Assembly: GCA_050299335.1 (NCBI GenBank)
Contig: JBNKVT010000051.1
Location: 75,482-139,481, forward strand
From: JBNKVT01 sp050299335
Lineage (GTDB): Bacteria > Pseudomonadota > Alphaproteobacteria > Rhodobacterales > Rhodobacteraceae
DNA: 64,000 nucleotides
Direction of reading: 5' to 3'
Of this stretch, positions 17,690 through 27,014 are shown one piece after another. The translations under genes and the position numbers were made by a program. The notes beneath the pieces were generated by a model that made no database searches, was not told the origin of the DNA, and saw only the letters and a program-made list of their open reading frames with translations. Position 1 is the first letter of the stretch, and the number at the start of each line of letters is the position of its first letter.

Positions 17690-18396
17690 ACGTGCCCGAA
17701 CAGCCCGACGCCCATATCCTCGTCGTCGACGATGACGAACGCATCCGCGGGCTGTTGCAGAAATTCCTCGCCAAGAACGATTACTGGGTGACCACGGCCC
17801 GCGATGCCGCCCATGCGCGGCGGCTGCTGGACGGGCTGGAGTTTGACCTTCTGGTCCTCGACGTGATGATGCCCGGCGAGGACGGGTTGTCGCTGGCCAA
17901 GGACGTCGCCGACCGGCTGGCCACGCCGATCCTGCTGCTGACAGCGCGCGGCGAGGCCGATGACCGGATCAAGGGGCTTGAGACCGGCGCCGACGACTAT
18001 CTCGCCAAGCCATTCGAACCCCGCGAACTGCTGTTGCGCATCAACGCCATCCTCCGCCGCGTCCCCAAACCCGAGCCGTCGCCGGACGTCCCCCGGACCC
18101 TGCAACTCGGCCCCGTCCGCTACGACATGACAAGGGGCGAGCTCTGGAAGGGCCAGGACCTGATCCGCCTTACTGCCACCGAAAGCGCGCTGATGCGCCT
18201 GTTCTCGGCCAGACCCAACGAGCCCATCTCCCGCGCCCAGCTGGTCGAGGATCTCGGCCGCGACGATGGCCAGGCCCAGGAACGCGCCGTCGATGTGCAG
18301 ATCACCCGCCTGCGGCGCAAGATCGAGGCCGACCCCAAATCGCCCCGCTACCTCCAGACCGTCCGGGGTGCAGGCTACATGCTCGCGCCGGACTGA
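17686..18396 (+). CDS. petR: OmpR-family response regulator, PetR-like
   Basis: The protein has 236 residues. The receiver domain shows the acidic cluster VVDDDE (14-18), the phospho-acceptor D59 in VLDVMMPG, T86 and K108 (LAKPF). A linker near 120-130 leads to an OmpR/PhoB winged helix ending in VRGAGYMLAPD. It is translationally coupled to the MarR gene (ATGA). No sensor kinase is adjacent, as in the petPR locus of Rhodobacter, where PetR is reported to be needed for respiratory and photosynthetic growth. Confidence 0.8.
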   Translation: MNVPEQPDAHILVVDDDERIRGLLQKFLAKNDYWVTTARDAAHARRLLDGLEFDLLVLDVMMPGEDGLSLAKDVADRLATPILLLTARGEADDRIKGLETGADDYLAKPFEPRELLLRINAILRRVPKPEPSPDVPRTLQLGPVRYDMTRGELWKGQDLIRLTATESALMRLFSARPNEPISRAQLVEDLGRDDGQAQERAVDVQITRLRRKIEADPKSPRYLQTVRGAGYMLAPD

Positions 18397-18464
18397 CACG
18401 ACGGACCAAGGAAAGGGTGAGATCTCTCGGCCACGAGTGCAAACCCGGACCTCCGCGCCCAGGA

Positions 18465-18965
18465 TCAGTCGACGATCTCGTCCGCCGCCACGCCCCAGAT
18501 CACCGCCTTCGGCACCCAGCCCTTGCGCCGATCCGCCGAAATCTCGCACCACTCCGCCTCGCAGGCCAGAAGCTTGGCAATCGCTTCGCTCTCGGCGATC
18601 GCCACCGGCCTTGCATTCGGATTGGGCCGCTCGCGCAGCACCGTCTGATCCTCGCGCACAACCACATGCCGCACCCCGCTCAGGAGCGTGTAGTGGATCC
18701 ATCCTCCGGCCCCCTCGGCATCACGCACCCGCCGCCAGTGGCCGTATTCCGCCGTCACCTCCAAAGGCGTGTTCCGGCGGTGGAAAATCCAGTCGATCCG
18801 GTGGCTCAGGCTCGGCCCCCGCCGGATATTCGCCTCGCCGGCCTTCATCGAGACATAGCGCGGGATCGGCAGGTTGGTCTCGCGGCCCCGCTCGATGCCA
18901 AGGCTCGGCGTGGCCATCAGAATGATGGCCAGAAAAGCCGCCGCGCCGGTGAGGTTCGGTGTCAT
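18465..18965 (-). CDS. Exported SH3-domain protein
   Basis: The product has 166 residues with an N-terminal signal peptide (hydrophobic segment about 7-22, cleavage near TPSLG). Two bacterial SH3 repeats follow: MKAGEANIRRGPSLSHRIDW with GGWIHYTLL, then VLRERPNPNARPVA with KGWVPKAVIWGV. Such SH3_4 proteins are periplasmic and thought to bind cell-wall peptides. It is convergent with petR and divergent from the next dehydrogenase. The specific function is unknown. Confidence 0.8.
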   Translation of the reverse strand: MTPNLTGAAAFLAIILMATPSLGIERGRETNLPIPRYVSMKAGEANIRRGPSLSHRIDWIFHRRNTPLEVTAEYGHWRRVRDAEGAGGWIHYTLLSGVRHVVVREDQTVLRERPNPNARPVAIAESEAIAKLLACEAEWCEISADRRKGWVPKAVIWGVAADEIVD

Positions 18966-19069
18966 GGTCGCCAGTCCTGCTCGTGTCGGCCAGGCTGATT
19001 GCGGTTCACCCGGTCCGGTTTTGATGCCAGTATAGGCCCCAGCAAAGCCTTGGAAAAACTGGAATACGA

Positions 19070-20056
19070 ATGCCCGCCGCCGATTTGCAGGTGATTGTGA
19101 CCCGAAAGCTACCCCAGGTGGTCGAAGCCCGCATGGCGGAACTGTTCACTTGCCGTTTCAACGCCGGGGACGAGAAGCTTTCCCGCGAGGCGCTGACCGA
19201 GGCAGTCAGAGTGGCGGATATCCTCGTGCCCACTCTGGGAGACCGGATCGATGCCGAGCTTCTGGCAAGAGCCGGGCCCCGGCTCAGGCTGATCGCCAAC
19301 TACGGCGCTGGGTTCGATCATATCGACGTCGCCGCCGCCCGCGACCGCGGTATCATGGTCAGCTATACGCCCGGCGTGCTGACCGAGGACACCGCCGACA
19401 TGGCGATGGCACTGATCCTGGCCGTGCCGCGCCGGTTGCGTGAGGGCAGCGCGCAGATCGAGAACGGGCAATGGCAGGGCTGGAGCCCCACCGCCCTTCT
19501 CGGCCACCGGATCGGCGGCAAGGAGCTCGGTATTCTCGGCATGGGCCGGATCGGGCAGGCGGTGGCGCGGCGCGCGGTTAACTTTGGGTTGAAAATCAAC
19601 TACCACAGCCGCAATCGCCTGCATCCGGACATAGAATCCGCACATTCCGCGACATACTGGGCCAGCCTCGACCAGATGCTGGCCCATGTCGACATCCTCT
19701 CGGTCAACGCCCCGCATACGCCGAGTACCTATCATCTGCTCAACGCGCGGCGGCTGAAGCTGATGAAACCCGGGGCCTATGTCGTCAACACGTCGCGCGG
19801 CGAGGTGATCGACGAGAATGCGCTGACCCGCATGTTGCGGGCCGGTGAACTGGCGGGGGCCGGGCTCGATGTCTATGAGCACGGACATTCGGTGAACCCC
19901 CGCTTGCGGGATTTGAAGAATGTCCTCCTGCTGCCGCATATGGGATCGGCGACGCTGGAGGGGAGAGTTGAAATGGGTGAGAAGGTGATCCTCAATATCA
20001 GGACCTTTGCCGATGGCCACCGGCCTCCGGATCTCATCGTACCGTCAATGCTATAG
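19070..20056 (+). CDS. D-isomer-specific 2-hydroxyacid dehydrogenase (glyoxylate/hydroxypyruvate reductase type)
   Basis: This 328-residue NAD(P)-dependent reductase has the cofactor loop GMGRIGQAVARR near 161-172. The catalytic Arg is in NTSRGEVID, and the His in LLPHMGSAT closes the active site. NYHSRNR after the second strand suggests NADP preference. Glyoxylate or hydroxypyruvate is the likely substrate class (GyaR/GRHPR-like), but specificity is not visible. ATG 19070 follows about 100 bp of spacer from the SH3 gene. Confidence 0.85.
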   Translation: MPAADLQVIVTRKLPQVVEARMAELFTCRFNAGDEKLSREALTEAVRVADILVPTLGDRIDAELLARAGPRLRLIANYGAGFDHIDVAAARDRGIMVSYTPGVLTEDTADMAMALILAVPRRLREGSAQIENGQWQGWSPTALLGHRIGGKELGILGMGRIGQAVARRAVNFGLKINYHSRNRLHPDIESAHSATYWASLDQMLAHVDILSVNAPHTPSTYHLLNARRLKLMKPGAYVVNTSRGEVIDENALTRMLRAGELAGAGLDVYEHGHSVNPRLRDLKNVLLLPHMGSATLEGRVEMGEKVILNIRTFADGHRPPDLIVPSML

Positions 20057-20059
20057 ACC

Positions 20060-20386
20060 ATGTCCGAAAGCAGTGCCCTCCTACCCGGGGTGTCGAACGG
20101 GGCCGCCGGAACGGTGTCCTCGACCGTAGAACCACCCGCCTCACCATCCGCCGGGTCGCAGCTCGACCCGGTCTGGACGGTGGCGATGCTGCTTTGCGTC
20201 ATCGTCATCGCCGCCCGCCGACTGACCACGGCCAATACCCTGCGCGAGCGCAAGATCGCAGGCGGGCATTACCGGGGGGCCGTGACACCGAAATGGTATG
20301 AGCGGTTTCAAAAGAGCGAGATGTTGCGGGAGGGCGACCAGGACCAGATCGGCCTGCAGGACGCCATCCGGACGCGCCGACGGTGA
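20060..20386 (+). CDS. Small membrane protein of unknown function
   Basis: The 108-residue frame starts 3 bp after the dehydrogenase stop and has coding-like GC3. A Ser/Pro/Ala-rich N-terminus (1-35) is followed by a single membrane span (WTVAMLLCVIVIAARRL, about 39-55) and a charged C-terminal half. I do not recognise a family. Close spacing to the upstream gene suggests co-transcription. Confidence 0.5.
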   Translation: MSESSALLPGVSNGAAGTVSSTVEPPASPSAGSQLDPVWTVAMLLCVIVIAARRLTTANTLRERKIAGGHYRGAVTPKWYERFQKSEMLREGDQDQIGLQDAIRTRRR

Positions 20387-20446
20387 TCTGCCGGTGATCC
20401 GACGCCGGGGTGGGAACACCCGATTGGAAGTCCCGCACCCGCAATC

Positions 20447-21157
20447 TCAATCCTTGAGGGCGACACCGATATGGCGCTCGATCAGGTCACGGCGCTGGCC
20501 GATATCCGCCACCGGTCCCGACCAGACGAGCCTGCCGGTATCGAGGATCGCCACCCTGTCGGCGAAACCGATGGCGAGATCGGCGTGCTGTTCGACCAGA
20601 ACCAGCGTCTGGCCTGCGGCGGAGAGGCGTTCGAAGACCTCCATCAGCATCTCGCAGATGACCGGGGCAAGACCCTCCAGCGGCTCGTCTAGGAGCAGGA
20701 TCTCGGGCTCGGCCATCAGGGTGCGGGCAATGGAGAGCATCTGCTGTTCGCCGCCCGACAGCTGGCCGCCGCCATTCCGCCGGCGCTCGGCGAGACGCGG
20801 GAAAAGCTCGTAGGCCCGGGCAAGATCGGCGCTGCCGATCTGTGCGCCGGCGACCAGGTTTTCCTCGACGGTAAGCGACGGGAAGATGTCGCGGGTCTGC
20901 GGCACCAGTCCAAGGCCCATGCGGGCGCGCTGGAAGGGTTTGAGGAAAGTGACGTCTTCGCCTCGGAGCCTCACCGTCCCGCCATGCAGCGTCGTCAGCC
21001 CCATTGCGGTGGCGAGCGTCGTGGTCTTACCGGCCCCGTTGCGGCCGATCAGCGCCAGCCGCTCGCCCTTTTCCAGAGACAGCGAAAAATCGTTCAGGAC
21101 GTGGGTCTGGCCATAACCGGCCGAGATGTCTCGCAATTCCAGCACCGGATCAGCCAT
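20447..21157 (-). CDS. livF: Branched-chain-type ABC importer ATPase 2
   Basis: The ATPase has 236 residues, with Walker A GRNGAGKTT, Q-loop VPQTRDIFPSLTV, signature LSGGEQQ and Walker B ILLLDEP. The DEPLEGLAPVI segment is typical of LivF. The start is taken at ATG 21157, 8 bp inside the end of livG; an in-frame ATG at 21181 is possible. It is the last gene of the livJHMGF operon. The substrate may be a branched-chain amino acid, urea, or an aromatic or other acid; sequence does not settle it. Confidence 0.88.
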   Translation of the reverse strand: MADPVLELRDISAGYGQTHVLNDFSLSLEKGERLALIGRNGAGKTTTLATAMGLTTLHGGTVRLRGEDVTFLKPFQRARMGLGLVPQTRDIFPSLTVEENLVAGAQIGSADLARAYELFPRLAERRRNGGGQLSGGEQQMLSIARTLMAEPEILLLDEPLEGLAPVICEMLMEVFERLSAAGQTLVLVEQHADLAIGFADRVAILDTGRLVWSGPVADIGQRRDLIERHIGVALKD

Positions 21158-21911
21158 GGCGCTTTCCGAGATAAAGCGCACGGACCTGGGGATTGGTGGC
21201 TATTTCCTGCGGTGTGCCCTCGGTCAGGATGGCACCATGAACGAGAACGATGATCGAGGCGGCGACCTGAAAGACGAGGTCCATGTCATGTTCGATGATC
21301 AGGACCGAGAGGTCCTCGGGCAGCGCCCGGATGGCATCGAGGATGAGGCCGCTTTCGGAGGACGGCACCCCGGCGGCGGGTTCGTCGAGGATGAGGACGC
21401 GAGGTTTCAGAGCCAGGGTCAGCGCGATCTCGACCAGGCGTTGCTGGCCATAGGCGAGGTTTGTCGTCCTTGTGTCGGCGACCTCCGTCAGGCGGAAGCG
21501 GGTGAGGAGGTCGTCGATCTCTGCCTCGATGGCCGGGTCGGCCCCGGCCCGCCGGAAGGGTCGCCAGGTGGCGCGGTGGCGTTCGAGAACCGGCAGGCGG
21601 AGATTCTCGCGCACCGTCAACTCCTTGAAGAGCGAGGTAATCTGAAAGGTCTTTGCCAGTCCCGCCCGGACCCGGCTTGCCTCCGGCAACCGGGTGATGT
21701 CCTGGCCGTCGAGAAAGACCTGGCCGGCCGAGGGCGGCGTGATGCCGGTGACGAGGTCCGAAAAGGTGGTTTTCCCCGCCCCATTGGGGCCGATCAGCGC
21801 CGTGCGAGCCCCAGGGGCGAGGCGGATATTGAGGTCGGAGGCGACGGTCAGCCCGCCATAGGATTTGGTCAGGCTGCGGGTCTCCAGCCCTGCGGCGGTG
21901 GGAGCAGTCAT
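21150..21911 (-). CDS. livG: Branched-chain-type ABC importer ATPase 1
   Basis: This 253-residue ATPase of the LivG type has Walker A GPNGAGKTT, AKTFQITSLFKELTV as Q-loop, a LivG-like signature LAYGQQRLVEIA in place of LSGGQ, and Walker B VLILDEPAAGV. Its start overlaps the livM stop by 4 bp. LivG and LivF form the nucleotide-binding pair of the importer. Confidence 0.9.
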   Translation of the reverse strand: MTAPTAAGLETRSLTKSYGGLTVASDLNIRLAPGARTALIGPNGAGKTTFSDLVTGITPPSAGQVFLDGQDITRLPEASRVRAGLAKTFQITSLFKELTVRENLRLPVLERHRATWRPFRRAGADPAIEAEIDDLLTRFRLTEVADTRTTNLAYGQQRLVEIALTLALKPRVLILDEPAAGVPSSESGLILDAIRALPEDLSVLIIEHDMDLVFQVAASIIVLVHGAILTEGTPQEIATNPQVRALYLGKRHG

Positions 21912-22846
21912 GACGGTTTCCGCTTCAGGGCTTCGACGAAAGTCATCAGGCCCGAGGGGGCGAAGAAGACGACGACAAGAACCATCGCGCCGATGACGAA
22001 CAGCCAGTTGGCGGGGTCGTTGGCCGCCGCGATATGGTGGACGGTCAGGAAGAGAATGGTACCGAGAACCGCGCCGTGGAGGCGTCCCGTGCCGCCGAGG
22101 ATCAGCATGATGACGGCTTCTGCCGAGAATTCGAAGGAATAGGCCTCGAGAGAGACAACCTCGGTTGTCTGGGCAGCCAGCGCTCCGGCGATCCCGGCAA
22201 AGGTGCCGGCGATGGTGTAGATGGTGACGCGGCGCCAGTAGACCGGAGTTCCGATGGCGTTCATGCGGGGCGCGCTTTCACGGATGCCCTTGCAGGCGAG
22301 GCCGAAATTGGACCGGGTAATGATCCTGGCGATGACGAACAGGATCGCGAGACAGGCGGTGGCATAGATATAGGCCGTCTTGCCCTGCAGATCGAACTGG
22401 AAAGTCCCGAGGATCGGATCCATCCAGATGCTCATGCCATCGGCTCCGCCTGTCCAGTCGTCGGCCTTGTTGGCGATCTCGCGGAGGATGAAGGCGACAG
22501 CGATGGACAGCATCAGCAGCGTCAGTCCGTGGGTTCGCATGAGCAGTAGGCCGGAGAGGAAGGCGATGGCCGCTCCGGCGACGGCCCCGGCGGCGAGACC
22601 GGTGAGGGGATCGGCGATACCGTTATCGACGAGAATGGCAGCGGCATAGGCGCCGGTGCCATACATCGCGACCTGACCAAGGGTGGCGATACCGGCATAG
22701 CCGAGGATGAGGTCGATGGAGAGGACAAAGATGATGGTGATGACGAGCCTGGTCAGGAAGGCGAGGTCGGTGGGCAGCAGGATGTAGGCCGCGATGGCGG
22801 CGATCAGGATCAGCAGGTCCGGTGCCCAGGATTTCAGCGCATTCAT
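21908..22846 (-). CDS. livM: Branched-chain-type ABC importer permease 2
   Basis: This 312-residue, highly hydrophobic protein has about ten membrane spans. The conserved cytoplasmic segment NFGLACKGIRESAPRMNAIG contacts the ATPases. It overlaps livH by one base and livG by four. It pairs with LivH as the membrane channel. Confidence 0.9.
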   Translation of the reverse strand: MNALKSWAPDLLILIAAIAAYILLPTDLAFLTRLVITIIFVLSIDLILGYAGIATLGQVAMYGTGAYAAAILVDNGIADPLTGLAAGAVAGAAIAFLSGLLLMRTHGLTLLMLSIAVAFILREIANKADDWTGGADGMSIWMDPILGTFQFDLQGKTAYIYATACLAILFVIARIITRSNFGLACKGIRESAPRMNAIGTPVYWRRVTIYTIAGTFAGIAGALAAQTTEVVSLEAYSFEFSAEAVIMLILGGTGRLHGAVLGTILFLTVHHIAAANDPANWLFVIGAMVLVVVFFAPSGLMTFVEALKRKPS

Positions 22847-23706
22847 CAGGCTCTCCCCAACAGGCCCTGGGGTCGGATGGCGAGGAGGATCATGATCACG
22901 CCATAGAAGATGATCGCGCTCCAGTCAGAGGCAAGATAAAGCGTCGCCGTTTGCAGGATGCCCAGGGCCAGTGCCGCAAAGAGCGACCCCCAGATCGAGC
23001 CGAGGCCGCCGACGGCGACGACGATCAGAAACAGGACCAGATACTGGAGCGGGTAAAAGGCGATGATGGGCAGGAGCTCGGCGCCCATGATGCCTCCGAA
23101 GGCCGCCAGCCCGGCTCCGATGGAGAAGGCGATGGTAAAGACTTTCGACGTGTCGATGCCGAGGGCCGAGGCGGTTGCGTGGTTGTCGACGGTGGCCCGC
23201 AGATTGATACCGAAACGGGTGCGGTCGAGCATGTACCAGAGCCCCGCCACGATCAGCAGGCCCGCGAGGATCACCAGGACCCGATGCAGCGTGATGGTGC
23301 GCACGCCAATATTGACGGTTTCCGACAGAAGGGCCGGCAGGCGGATGGCCAGCTGGTCGGCGCCGAGGAAATAGTTCACCGTGGCGATCATCATGAAGAC
23401 GAGGCCGATGGTAGCGAGAACCTGCTCGAGCTCGCCAAGGCCATAGACGCGACGATAGAGCAGGCGCTCCAGAGGGATAGCCAGCGCGACGGTGGCGGCG
23501 ATGGCGAGGACCATTGCGGGCAGGAACGGCACGCCCCAGCGGTAGGACAGGATATGGATGGCCGCGCCGCCGATCATGGCAAAGCCGCCATGGGCGAGAT
23601 TGATGACCCGCATCAGCCCCATGGTCACCGACAGGCCCACCGAGATCATGAACAGGATCATCCCGTAGGCGATCCCGTCGACGATGATGGAAAGCACGGT
23701 GGACAT
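22846..23706 (-). CDS. livH: Branched-chain-type ABC importer permease 1
   Basis: This 286-residue permease has about eight membrane spans and the LivH cytoplasmic motif RTRFGINLRATVDNHATASALGI-like region near 168-190. It begins 22 bp after the binding-protein gene ends. The order binding protein, LivH, LivM, LivG, LivF is the standard HAAT operon order. Confidence 0.9.
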   Translation of the reverse strand: MSTVLSIIVDGIAYGMILFMISVGLSVTMGLMRVINLAHGGFAMIGGAAIHILSYRWGVPFLPAMVLAIAATVALAIPLERLLYRRVYGLGELEQVLATIGLVFMMIATVNYFLGADQLAIRLPALLSETVNIGVRTITLHRVLVILAGLLIVAGLWYMLDRTRFGINLRATVDNHATASALGIDTSKVFTIAFSIGAGLAAFGGIMGAELLPIIAFYPLQYLVLFLIVVAVGGLGSIWGSLFAALALGILQTATLYLASDWSAIIFYGVIMILLAIRPQGLLGRA

Positions 23707-23728
23707 GGGCGCGGCAAGCTAATCCAGG

Positions 23729-24895
23729 CTACTCGTTTTCGGGATAGCCCCAGTCCGGTTGATCGGAAATCGTGAGGAATTCCTCGTTATAGAGAGTGCC
23801 GTCGGCATCCTTGGCCACCCGGCGCATATAGACATTCTGGGTGACATGGCGGGTGCGCGGGTCGATGGAGATGGGGCCGCGCGGGCTTTCCCAAGCGAGA
23901 CCCTTGACCGCCTCGACCTGTTCGAGCCCGGTGCCGCCGGCGCGAACCATCTCATAAATCACATGCATGCCGTCATAGGCCCCGACAGAAGCGAAATTGG
24001 CCACGGCGCCGGGATACATCTCCTGCAGGCGAGAGACGAAGGCGCGGTTGATGTCGCTGTCATGGGCCATGGAATAGTGGCAGCCGGTGACGAGACCAAT
24101 GGCGCCGTCGCCCAGCGCTTCGAGGGCGGCTTCCTCAGTTTCCTCATTGCCGAGAAAGTCGATTCCGGCTTCGCGGAGGCCATTGTCATTATAGGCCCTG
24201 GTATAGGCATACGTGACGGGGCCGGCGGGGAGGAACACGAAAACCGCATCCGCCCCCGAATCCTTCACCCGCTGGATGAAAGGGGCGAAATCTGTGGTGT
24301 CGAGCGGCATCCGGATCTGTTCGACGATCTCGCCGCCGCCTTTCTCGAACTGGGCCGAGAAGGACCGCTCTGCGTCATGGCCGGGAGCATAGTCGGTGAC
24401 AGTGGTAATGATCTTCCTGTAGCCCTGATCGAGTGCGTAGTTGGCCGTCGGCACGGCCAGTTGCGGCAGCGTAAAGGAGGTGCGGACGAAATACTCGGAC
24501 TTGGTGTTGATCGCCGATGTCGCGGCGTTCCAGATCACCGTCGGCACCTGGGCGCGTTCGGCGATGGGCGCGACGGCAAAGGCGTTGGGGGTGAAAACGA
24601 GACCGGCGAGCATGTCGACCTCGTCCTTGACCACCAGTTCCTGCGCCAGGGCCTTGGCCTGGTCGGGGTTGGGGCCGCCGGTGTCGCGCCAGATGAACTC
24701 AATCTCGGTGTCGTCGACGGACGTACCGTGCTGGTCGCGGTAGACTTCCGCCGCTTGCCGGAACTGGGTCCCGTACTGGGCATAGGGTCCCGAGAAGGGC
24801 GCGAGGACCCCGATCTTGACGCTATCTGCGAGGGCTGAAACGGTGCCCGCAAGGGACAACGAAATAGCGGCGGCAAGTGTCGTTCTGGCAAGCAT
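23729..24895 (-). CDS. livJ: Branched-chain-type ABC importer periplasmic binding protein
   Basis: The protein has 388 residues with a Sec signal peptide (cleavage near SALA, about residue 23). The mature part begins VKIGVLAPFSGPYAQYG, the typical type I periplasmic-binding fold of the LivJ/AmiC family. It is the first gene of the operon. A 16-bp perfect palindrome lies 47 bp upstream of its start. The ligand cannot be read from the sequence. A role outside amino-acid uptake (urea, aromatic acids, sulfonates) is possible. Confidence 0.87.
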   Translation of the reverse strand: MLARTTLAAAISLSLAGTVSALADSVKIGVLAPFSGPYAQYGTQFRQAAEVYRDQHGTSVDDTEIEFIWRDTGGPNPDQAKALAQELVVKDEVDMLAGLVFTPNAFAVAPIAERAQVPTVIWNAATSAINTKSEYFVRTSFTLPQLAVPTANYALDQGYRKIITTVTDYAPGHDAERSFSAQFEKGGGEIVEQIRMPLDTTDFAPFIQRVKDSGADAVFVFLPAGPVTYAYTRAYNDNGLREAGIDFLGNEETEEAALEALGDGAIGLVTGCHYSMAHDSDINRAFVSRLQEMYPGAVANFASVGAYDGMHVIYEMVRAGGTGLEQVEAVKGLAWESPRGPISIDPRTRHVTQNVYMRRVAKDADGTLYNEEFLTISDQPDWGYPENE

Positions 24896-24941
24896 CTAGC
24901 CCTGGTCTCCTCATTCCGGGTTGCTGTGACCTGTCTCGGCT

Positions 24942-24957
24942 GCAACAGATCTGTTGC
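24942..24957. promoter_or_regulatory. 16-bp palindrome upstream of livJ, likely operator
   Basis: GCAACAGATCTGTTGC is a perfect palindrome 47 bp before the livJ start codon. Its length and symmetry fit a homodimeric regulator such as a TetR, GntR or IclR protein. No regulator gene is adjacent, so the factor is unknown. Confidence 0.6.
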
Positions 24958-25081
24958 GCAAAGACCGGATGCGGCGATGGGTGTCAAGCACCGCCTGACC
25001 GATCCATTTCAAAGGAGTGGCTGGATAGTCGGGGACAATCGTCGCCTGCGGCAATGCGCCAAATGCACCTTTGGGCGCGGC

Positions 25082-26890
25082 TCAGCCCTTTCGTTCGTCG
25101 GCAGTGTCACCTTCGCGGAAGAGCTTGCGGACCCATTCGAGATCCTCATCCTCATCCTCGACCTCATCTTCGTCCTCGTCCTTGCCGGTGGTATCGGCGG
25201 GTTCCTGCTTTTCGGCGTCGGAAACGCTGTCGGCGAAGGTGTCCAGAAATTCCCCAGGCTCTAACTCCGATTCCGGCTCGCTGTCCGGCGCCGGACTTGC
25301 GGTAGCGGCCTGGATACGTGCCGCGAGGGCCTCGGTGGATTGGGTTACGTCCCCGGTTTCGGACTGCGCCTCTGGCTCCGGCGGCGTATAGCCCGACTCG
25401 CCGGGCAGGGGCTTGAGGAACCAGTCCTCATCGTAATCCTCCGGCGGTTCTTCGTCGTCGAAGCTGAGTTTCAGCGGCTCATCCGGCGGCGGCGCGTCCT
25501 TGTTCTCATCGCTGGGCGCGAGGGCCGAAACCATGGGCGTGAATCCGTCACCGCTGACTTCCTCCGCTGTCGCGGGACGAATGGAGGTCGGCCTCGACGG
25601 TCCTTGCGCGGCCTCCGCCTCGGCGTCCGGTGCCTCCACCGCCTCCGCGTCGGCAGGGTCGGGAATCTCGGCAAGCGCACCTTGCTCCTTGCGCGCCCGG
25701 ATCAGAGCACGGATATCGGGGCCCTTTTCCGCCGAGGCGAGGATGCGGCCAAGTTCGATATCCTTCTTGCGCTGCATATCGACCCGGGCATCGACATAGG
25801 CCACGGCGGCACCGGAGGCGATCCAGGAATAGGTGAAGAGCGACAGAAGCAATATCGAACCGATATAATAGCCGCCCGACCGCAGGAAATCCTGCAAGCC
25901 AGTACTACCGGTCTCCAGTTCCTGCGCGGCGAGGGTCAGAGAAGTTCCGAAGTAGAAAGTCAGGGCGATGAAACCTATAAAATTCGCCGAATTGGACAGA
26001 ACCATAAGGATGAAGATCGGAACAGCCTTCTTGCCGGTCCCCCAGAGGAATTCATGTTTCGGCCCATTGGAGGCAATGGTCGCGGCCTGCGAGGCAAAAG
26101 GTACGGTCAGGGCTGACAGCACAATCCAGTAAAGCCCCTGCACCCCGAAATAGCCGATCATCAGCGGGCGGTAAAAATTTAAGACATAGGTGAAGAAATT
26201 CTTCAGCGACGGCACAGCGGCGGCTTCGCCCTCAATGACGACCGAGGTGATCTCCTCCTGGATCTCCGGCTCGGCGGATTCGGTCTCCGATTCCGGGGTG
26301 CCACCGGGCGTGGATCTGTTCAATTCGGCCTGGCCGCCGTCACCGGCGGATTCGGATTGGCGGGGCGGGCGCGAGGCGCGTTCGACGCCACCGGGATTGA
26401 TATCGTCGAGCCCACGATTCGAAAAAACGCCGGGCCGGTTTGTGTTGCGGTTCGAGCGGCGGTTGTCGATGGTAGGAAAACTCACCTGTGAACGGGAGGA
26501 CGTGACCGCGCCGAGGTTTTCAGCCGTCATCTCGCGCCAGTTCTCCGGGACGAGACTCGCGGTTACCACCCAGGTCAGTATCGAAAAGAAAAGGGCGATG
26601 ACGAAGTGGAACAGCGACAACTGAACGGTCTTGCGGAAGAGCTTTGGCAGGTCCGGGGCCGATGTTGCCCTGAGCTGGTTCAGGCCCGCCCGCACGAAAC
26701 TGATCGCCAGAAGGATCATGATCGGCCAGGTGATCAGCGCCATGACCAGGCCGAGGCCGATCGGATAGGGGGCGAGGACATAGACCACCACGCCGACCAG
26801 GAAGAAGGTGATCACCAGAACAGGCAGCATCCTGAGCATGACCATAGGGGTCAGCACGAAACTGTGCGCCAGGAATTTGAACAGGTACAT
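25082..26890 (-). CDS. Large membrane protein with long acidic C-terminal tail, function unknown
   Basis: The protein has 602 residues. Two hydrophobic spans lie near 10-70 and another near 90-115, followed by a polar Ser/Arg/Asn loop (about 125-225). Four more spans are spread over about 240-370, and then comes a long disordered tail rich in Glu, Asp, Pro and Ala, with runs such as DEDEDEVEDEDEDLEW near the end. I recognise no family. The acidic tail may be a cytoplasmic interaction region. It stands alone between livJ and the rplS terminator, on the same strand as both. Confidence 0.7.
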   Translation of the reverse strand: MYLFKFLAHSFVLTPMVMLRMLPVLVITFFLVGVVVYVLAPYPIGLGLVMALITWPIMILLAISFVRAGLNQLRATSAPDLPKLFRKTVQLSLFHFVIALFFSILTWVVTASLVPENWREMTAENLGAVTSSRSQVSFPTIDNRRSNRNTNRPGVFSNRGLDDINPGGVERASRPPRQSESAGDGGQAELNRSTPGGTPESETESAEPEIQEEITSVVIEGEAAAVPSLKNFFTYVLNFYRPLMIGYFGVQGLYWIVLSALTVPFASQAATIASNGPKHEFLWGTGKKAVPIFILMVLSNSANFIGFIALTFYFGTSLTLAAQELETGSTGLQDFLRSGGYYIGSILLLSLFTYSWIASGAAVAYVDARVDMQRKKDIELGRILASAEKGPDIRALIRARKEQGALAEIPDPADAEAVEAPDAEAEAAQGPSRPTSIRPATAEEVSGDGFTPMVSALAPSDENKDAPPPDEPLKLSFDDEEPPEDYDEDWFLKPLPGESGYTPPEPEAQSETGDVTQSTEALAARIQAATASPAPDSEPESELEPGEFLDTFADSVSDAEKQEPADTTGKDEDEDEVEDEDEDLEWVRKLFREGDTADERKG

Positions 26891-26960
26891 TGCCTAAGCT
26901 CTCGTTCTCCGCCCACCGGGCGTCAATCTACTGCAGCCATCCCTGTCGCGCAAATAGCAA

Positions 26961-26983
26961 GGGGCAGACTTTTGGCCTGCCCC
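26961..26983 (-). terminator. Hairpin downstream of rplS
   Basis: GGGGCAG (26961-26967) pairs with CTGCCCC (26977-26983). Read on the minus strand, the stem is followed by TTGCTATTT. It lies about 30 bp after the rplS stop and probably ends the translation superoperon. Confidence 0.6.
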
Positions 26984-27014
26984 GTCGAATCGGTTCGAAA
27001 CTGTGTTGAAACAG

